Assembly: GCA_016790965.1 (NCBI GenBank)
Contig: JAEUNZ010000005.1
Location: 31,439-95,438, forward strand
Length of the DNA stretch: 64,000 nt
Direction: 5' to 3'
Origin: SSSZ01 sp016790965
GTDB taxonomy: Bacteria > Pseudomonadota > Gammaproteobacteria > Burkholderiales > Rhodocyclaceae
The position numbers and the translations under genes are program-made. The stretch's first letter is position 1. Each line of letters begins with the position of its first letter. Shown here in pieces: positions 62,164 through 64,000 of the stretch. A model generated the notes under the pieces. The model was not told the origin of the DNA. It did not search any database and saw only the letters and a program-made list of their open reading frames with translations.

Positions 62164-63864
62164 TCACAGGTCTTCTGCCAGAATCATTTCGGTCAGGCCC
62201 TTGCCGGCCGCCACCATGGGAAAGACGTTGGCGGCTGGATCGACGATGAAGTCCATGAAGACCAGGTCGTTCTTGTGCTCGGTGAAGGCCTTCTTCAGGG
62301 CTGGCTCGACATCCTCCGGCCGCTCGATCTTCATACCGACATGGCCGTAGGATTCGGCCAGCTTGACGAAGTCGGGCAGCGACGTGACGTAGGATTCGGA
62401 ATAGCGGCTGGAATAGAACATCTCCTGCCACTGGCGCACCATGCCCAGATAGCCGTTATTGAGGTTGATGATCTTGATCGGCAACTCGAACTGTTTGCAA
62501 GTCGACAGTTCCTGGATGCACATCTGAATCGACGCTTCGCCGGTGACGCAAGCCACCTGTGCCCCCGGGTTGGCGAACAGAACCCCCATGGCATAGGGCA
62601 GCCCCACCCCCATGGTGCCCAGACCACCGGAATTGATCCAGCGACGGGGTTTGTTGAACTTGTAATACTGGGCGGCGAACATCTGATGCTGACCGACGTC
62701 GGAGGTGACGTAGGCATCGCCGCCAGTCACTTCGTAAAGCTTTTCGATCACGTAGTGGGGCATGATCAGCTTGTCCTGCTTGTAGCGCAGGCAATCCCGT
62801 CCGCGCCATTCCTCGATCTGCTTCCACCAGTCCGCCACTCCCGGATCGGCCTTGAAACCGCCATCCATCAGTTTGAGGATTTCGTCGATGACGTCGGGCA
62901 CATTCCCGACGATGGGCACATCGACGCGGACGCGCTTGGAAATGGACGAAGGATCGATGTCGATGTGGATGATGCGGCGCGGCTCTTCGCCAAAATGCCC
63001 AGGATTGCCGATCACGCGATCATCGAAGCGGGCTCCCACGGCAAGGATCACGTCGGCGTAATGCATGGCCATATTGGCCTCGAAGGTACCGTGCATCCCC
63101 AGCATGCCGACGAATTGTCGGTCCGTAGCGGGATAGCCGCCCAAGCCCATGAGGGTGTTGGTCACCGGAAACTTCAGGCGGTGCGCCAGTTCCGTGAGTT
63201 TCTCGGCGGCATCCGACAGAATCACGCCCCCACCGGTATAGATGATCGGCCGCTTGGCTTCGGCCAGCAGTTGAACAGCCTTCTTGATCTGTCCCAGATG
63301 CCCCTTGACCACCGGGTTGTAGGACCGCATCTGGATGGTCTTGGGATAGTCGAATTCGCACATCTGGGCGGTGACGTCCTTGGGGATATCGACCACCACC
63401 GGGCCGGGTCTTCCCGTCGCCGCGATATGGAATGCCTTCTTGATGGTCACGGCCAGGTCCTTGACGTCCTTCACCAGGAAATTGTGCTTGACGCACGGCC
63501 GGGTGATCCCAACGGTGTCGCACTCCTGGAAGGCGTCCTGGCCGATGTAGGCGGTCGGCACCTGTCCGGTGATGACCACCAGGGGGACCGAATCCATATA
63601 CGCAGTGGCAATGCCGGTGACGGTATTGGTGACTCCAGGCCCGGAGGTCACCAGGGCGACCCCGATCTTTTGAGATGAGCGGGAATAAGCATCCGCTGCA
63701 TGGACCGCAGCCTGTTCGTGGCGAACAAGGATATGCTTCACCTGCTCCTGCTTGAAGAGGGCATCGTAGATATGAAGCACGGAACCGCCGGGATAGCCGA
63801 AGACATAATCGACCTTTTCTTCCTGGAGGCACCTGATTACAATTTCCGCACCACTGATCATCAT
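62164..63864 (-). CDS. ilvB: Acetolactate synthase large (catalytic) subunit
   Basis: This 566-residue ThDP/FAD enzyme makes acetolactate. MMISGAEIVIRCLQEEKVDY, FGYPGGSVLHIYDALF and HEQAAVHAADAYSR are the N-terminal motifs, RFDDRVIGNPGHF lies in the FAD region, and GEASIQMCIQELSTCKQFEL is the ThDP motif near residue 440. The start at 63864 is chosen because the consensus begins there; no good ribosome site is visible and an ATG one codon in is equally possible. Confidence 0.97.
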   Translation of the reverse strand: MMISGAEIVIRCLQEEKVDYVFGYPGGSVLHIYDALFKQEQVKHILVRHEQAAVHAADAYSRSSQKIGVALVTSGPGVTNTVTGIATAYMDSVPLVVITGQVPTAYIGQDAFQECDTVGITRPCVKHNFLVKDVKDLAVTIKKAFHIAATGRPGPVVVDIPKDVTAQMCEFDYPKTIQMRSYNPVVKGHLGQIKKAVQLLAEAKRPIIYTGGGVILSDAAEKLTELAHRLKFPVTNTLMGLGGYPATDRQFVGMLGMHGTFEANMAMHYADVILAVGARFDDRVIGNPGHFGEEPRRIIHIDIDPSSISKRVRVDVPIVGNVPDVIDEILKLMDGGFKADPGVADWWKQIEEWRGRDCLRYKQDKLIMPHYVIEKLYEVTGGDAYVTSDVGQHQMFAAQYYKFNKPRRWINSGGLGTMGVGLPYAMGVLFANPGAQVACVTGEASIQMCIQELSTCKQFELPIKIINLNNGYLGMVRQWQEMFYSSRYSESYVTSLPDFVKLAESYGHVGMKIERPEDVEPALKKAFTEHKNDLVFMDFIVDPAANVFPMVAAGKGLTEMILAEDL

Positions 63865-63901
63865 TATTTGCCCAATAAAGCTGTTGCCCGAAAAACATAT
63901 A

Positions 63902-63930
63902 ACCTTAATCGAGCAGCCATTTCCGGTCAA
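63902..63930 (-). promoter_or_regulatory. Possible ilvB promoter
   Basis: On the minus strand TTGACC (63930-63925) is followed 17 bp later by TAAGGT (63907-63902). The -35 is good and the -10 weak. No convincing attenuator peptide rich in branched-chain residues is seen in the 130 bp available. Confidence 0.3.
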
Positions 63931-64000
63931 GGTACTCGCACAATAACCATAAGGTTTTCAAGGCTTTCCGCCGAGGAGAGACCACCTGGCCTCACCCAAC

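Overview
The window is chromosomal DNA of a high-G+C betaproteobacterium, most likely of the order Rhodocyclales. This is inferred from conserved gene orders (leuC-leuD-leuB-asd-fimV-truA-trpF-trpB-trpA; rpsP-rimM-trmD-rplS; ilvB-ilvH-ilvC-psd-pssA-leuA; alkA-accA-tilS; dapA-bamC) and from type IV pilus and chemotaxis genes. The species cannot be fixed from sequence alone.

Layout. 1-11.5 kb (minus strand): leucine, aspartate-family and tryptophan genes with fimV and truA, an entericidin-type lipoprotein inside the leu genes, and a membrane protein between fimV and truA. 11.5-18.9 kb: MFS transporter, YdcH-like protein, aroC, CBS protein, a small XRE-type regulator with a palindromic operator candidate, a radical SAM gene divergent from queD, a patatin-like lipase and a sirtuin.

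18.9-28.8 kb: a roughly 9.8-kb integrative element in a tRNA-Ser(UGA) gene. It has a tyrosine integrase next to the left tRNA fragment, an AlpA-like regulator, a DUF3987 protein, several small uncharacterised genes and a phage-type HTH protein. At its right end is a lower-G+C two-gene cassette: a putative PD-(D/E)XK nuclease and a DPPY-type DNA methyltransferase, convergent and overlapping by 79 bp. Matching 21-bp repeats near both ends look like integrase arm sites, and a mirror-symmetric TGTAGC array follows the DUF3987 gene. No capsid or conjugation genes were seen, so it resembles a satellite or genomic island.

28.9-43.3 kb: BI-1-like membrane protein, rlmD, an uncharacterised protein, an Ala/Pro lipoprotein, WalJ-like hydrolase, bamC, dapA, tilS, accA, alkA, two HDOD proteins, a glyoxalase-II-like hydrolase, an Uup-type ABC-F ATPase and tRNA-Arg(CCU). 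43.3-51.6 kb: pilU, a third HDOD protein, a spermidine-synthase-like protein, a chemoreceptor, peptide deformylase, SGNH hydrolase, msrP and a cupin. 51.6-64 kb: the rpsP-rimM-trmD-rplS operon (trmD begins with 21-bp tandem repeats), a large protein of unknown function, YihY, WrbA, DUF2069, then leuA, pssA, psd, ilvC, ilvH and ilvB.

The clearest accessory biology is the tRNA-Ser element, its nuclease/methyltransferase cassette and its cis-acting repeats. Most of the rest is a conserved biosynthetic and housekeeping backbone.
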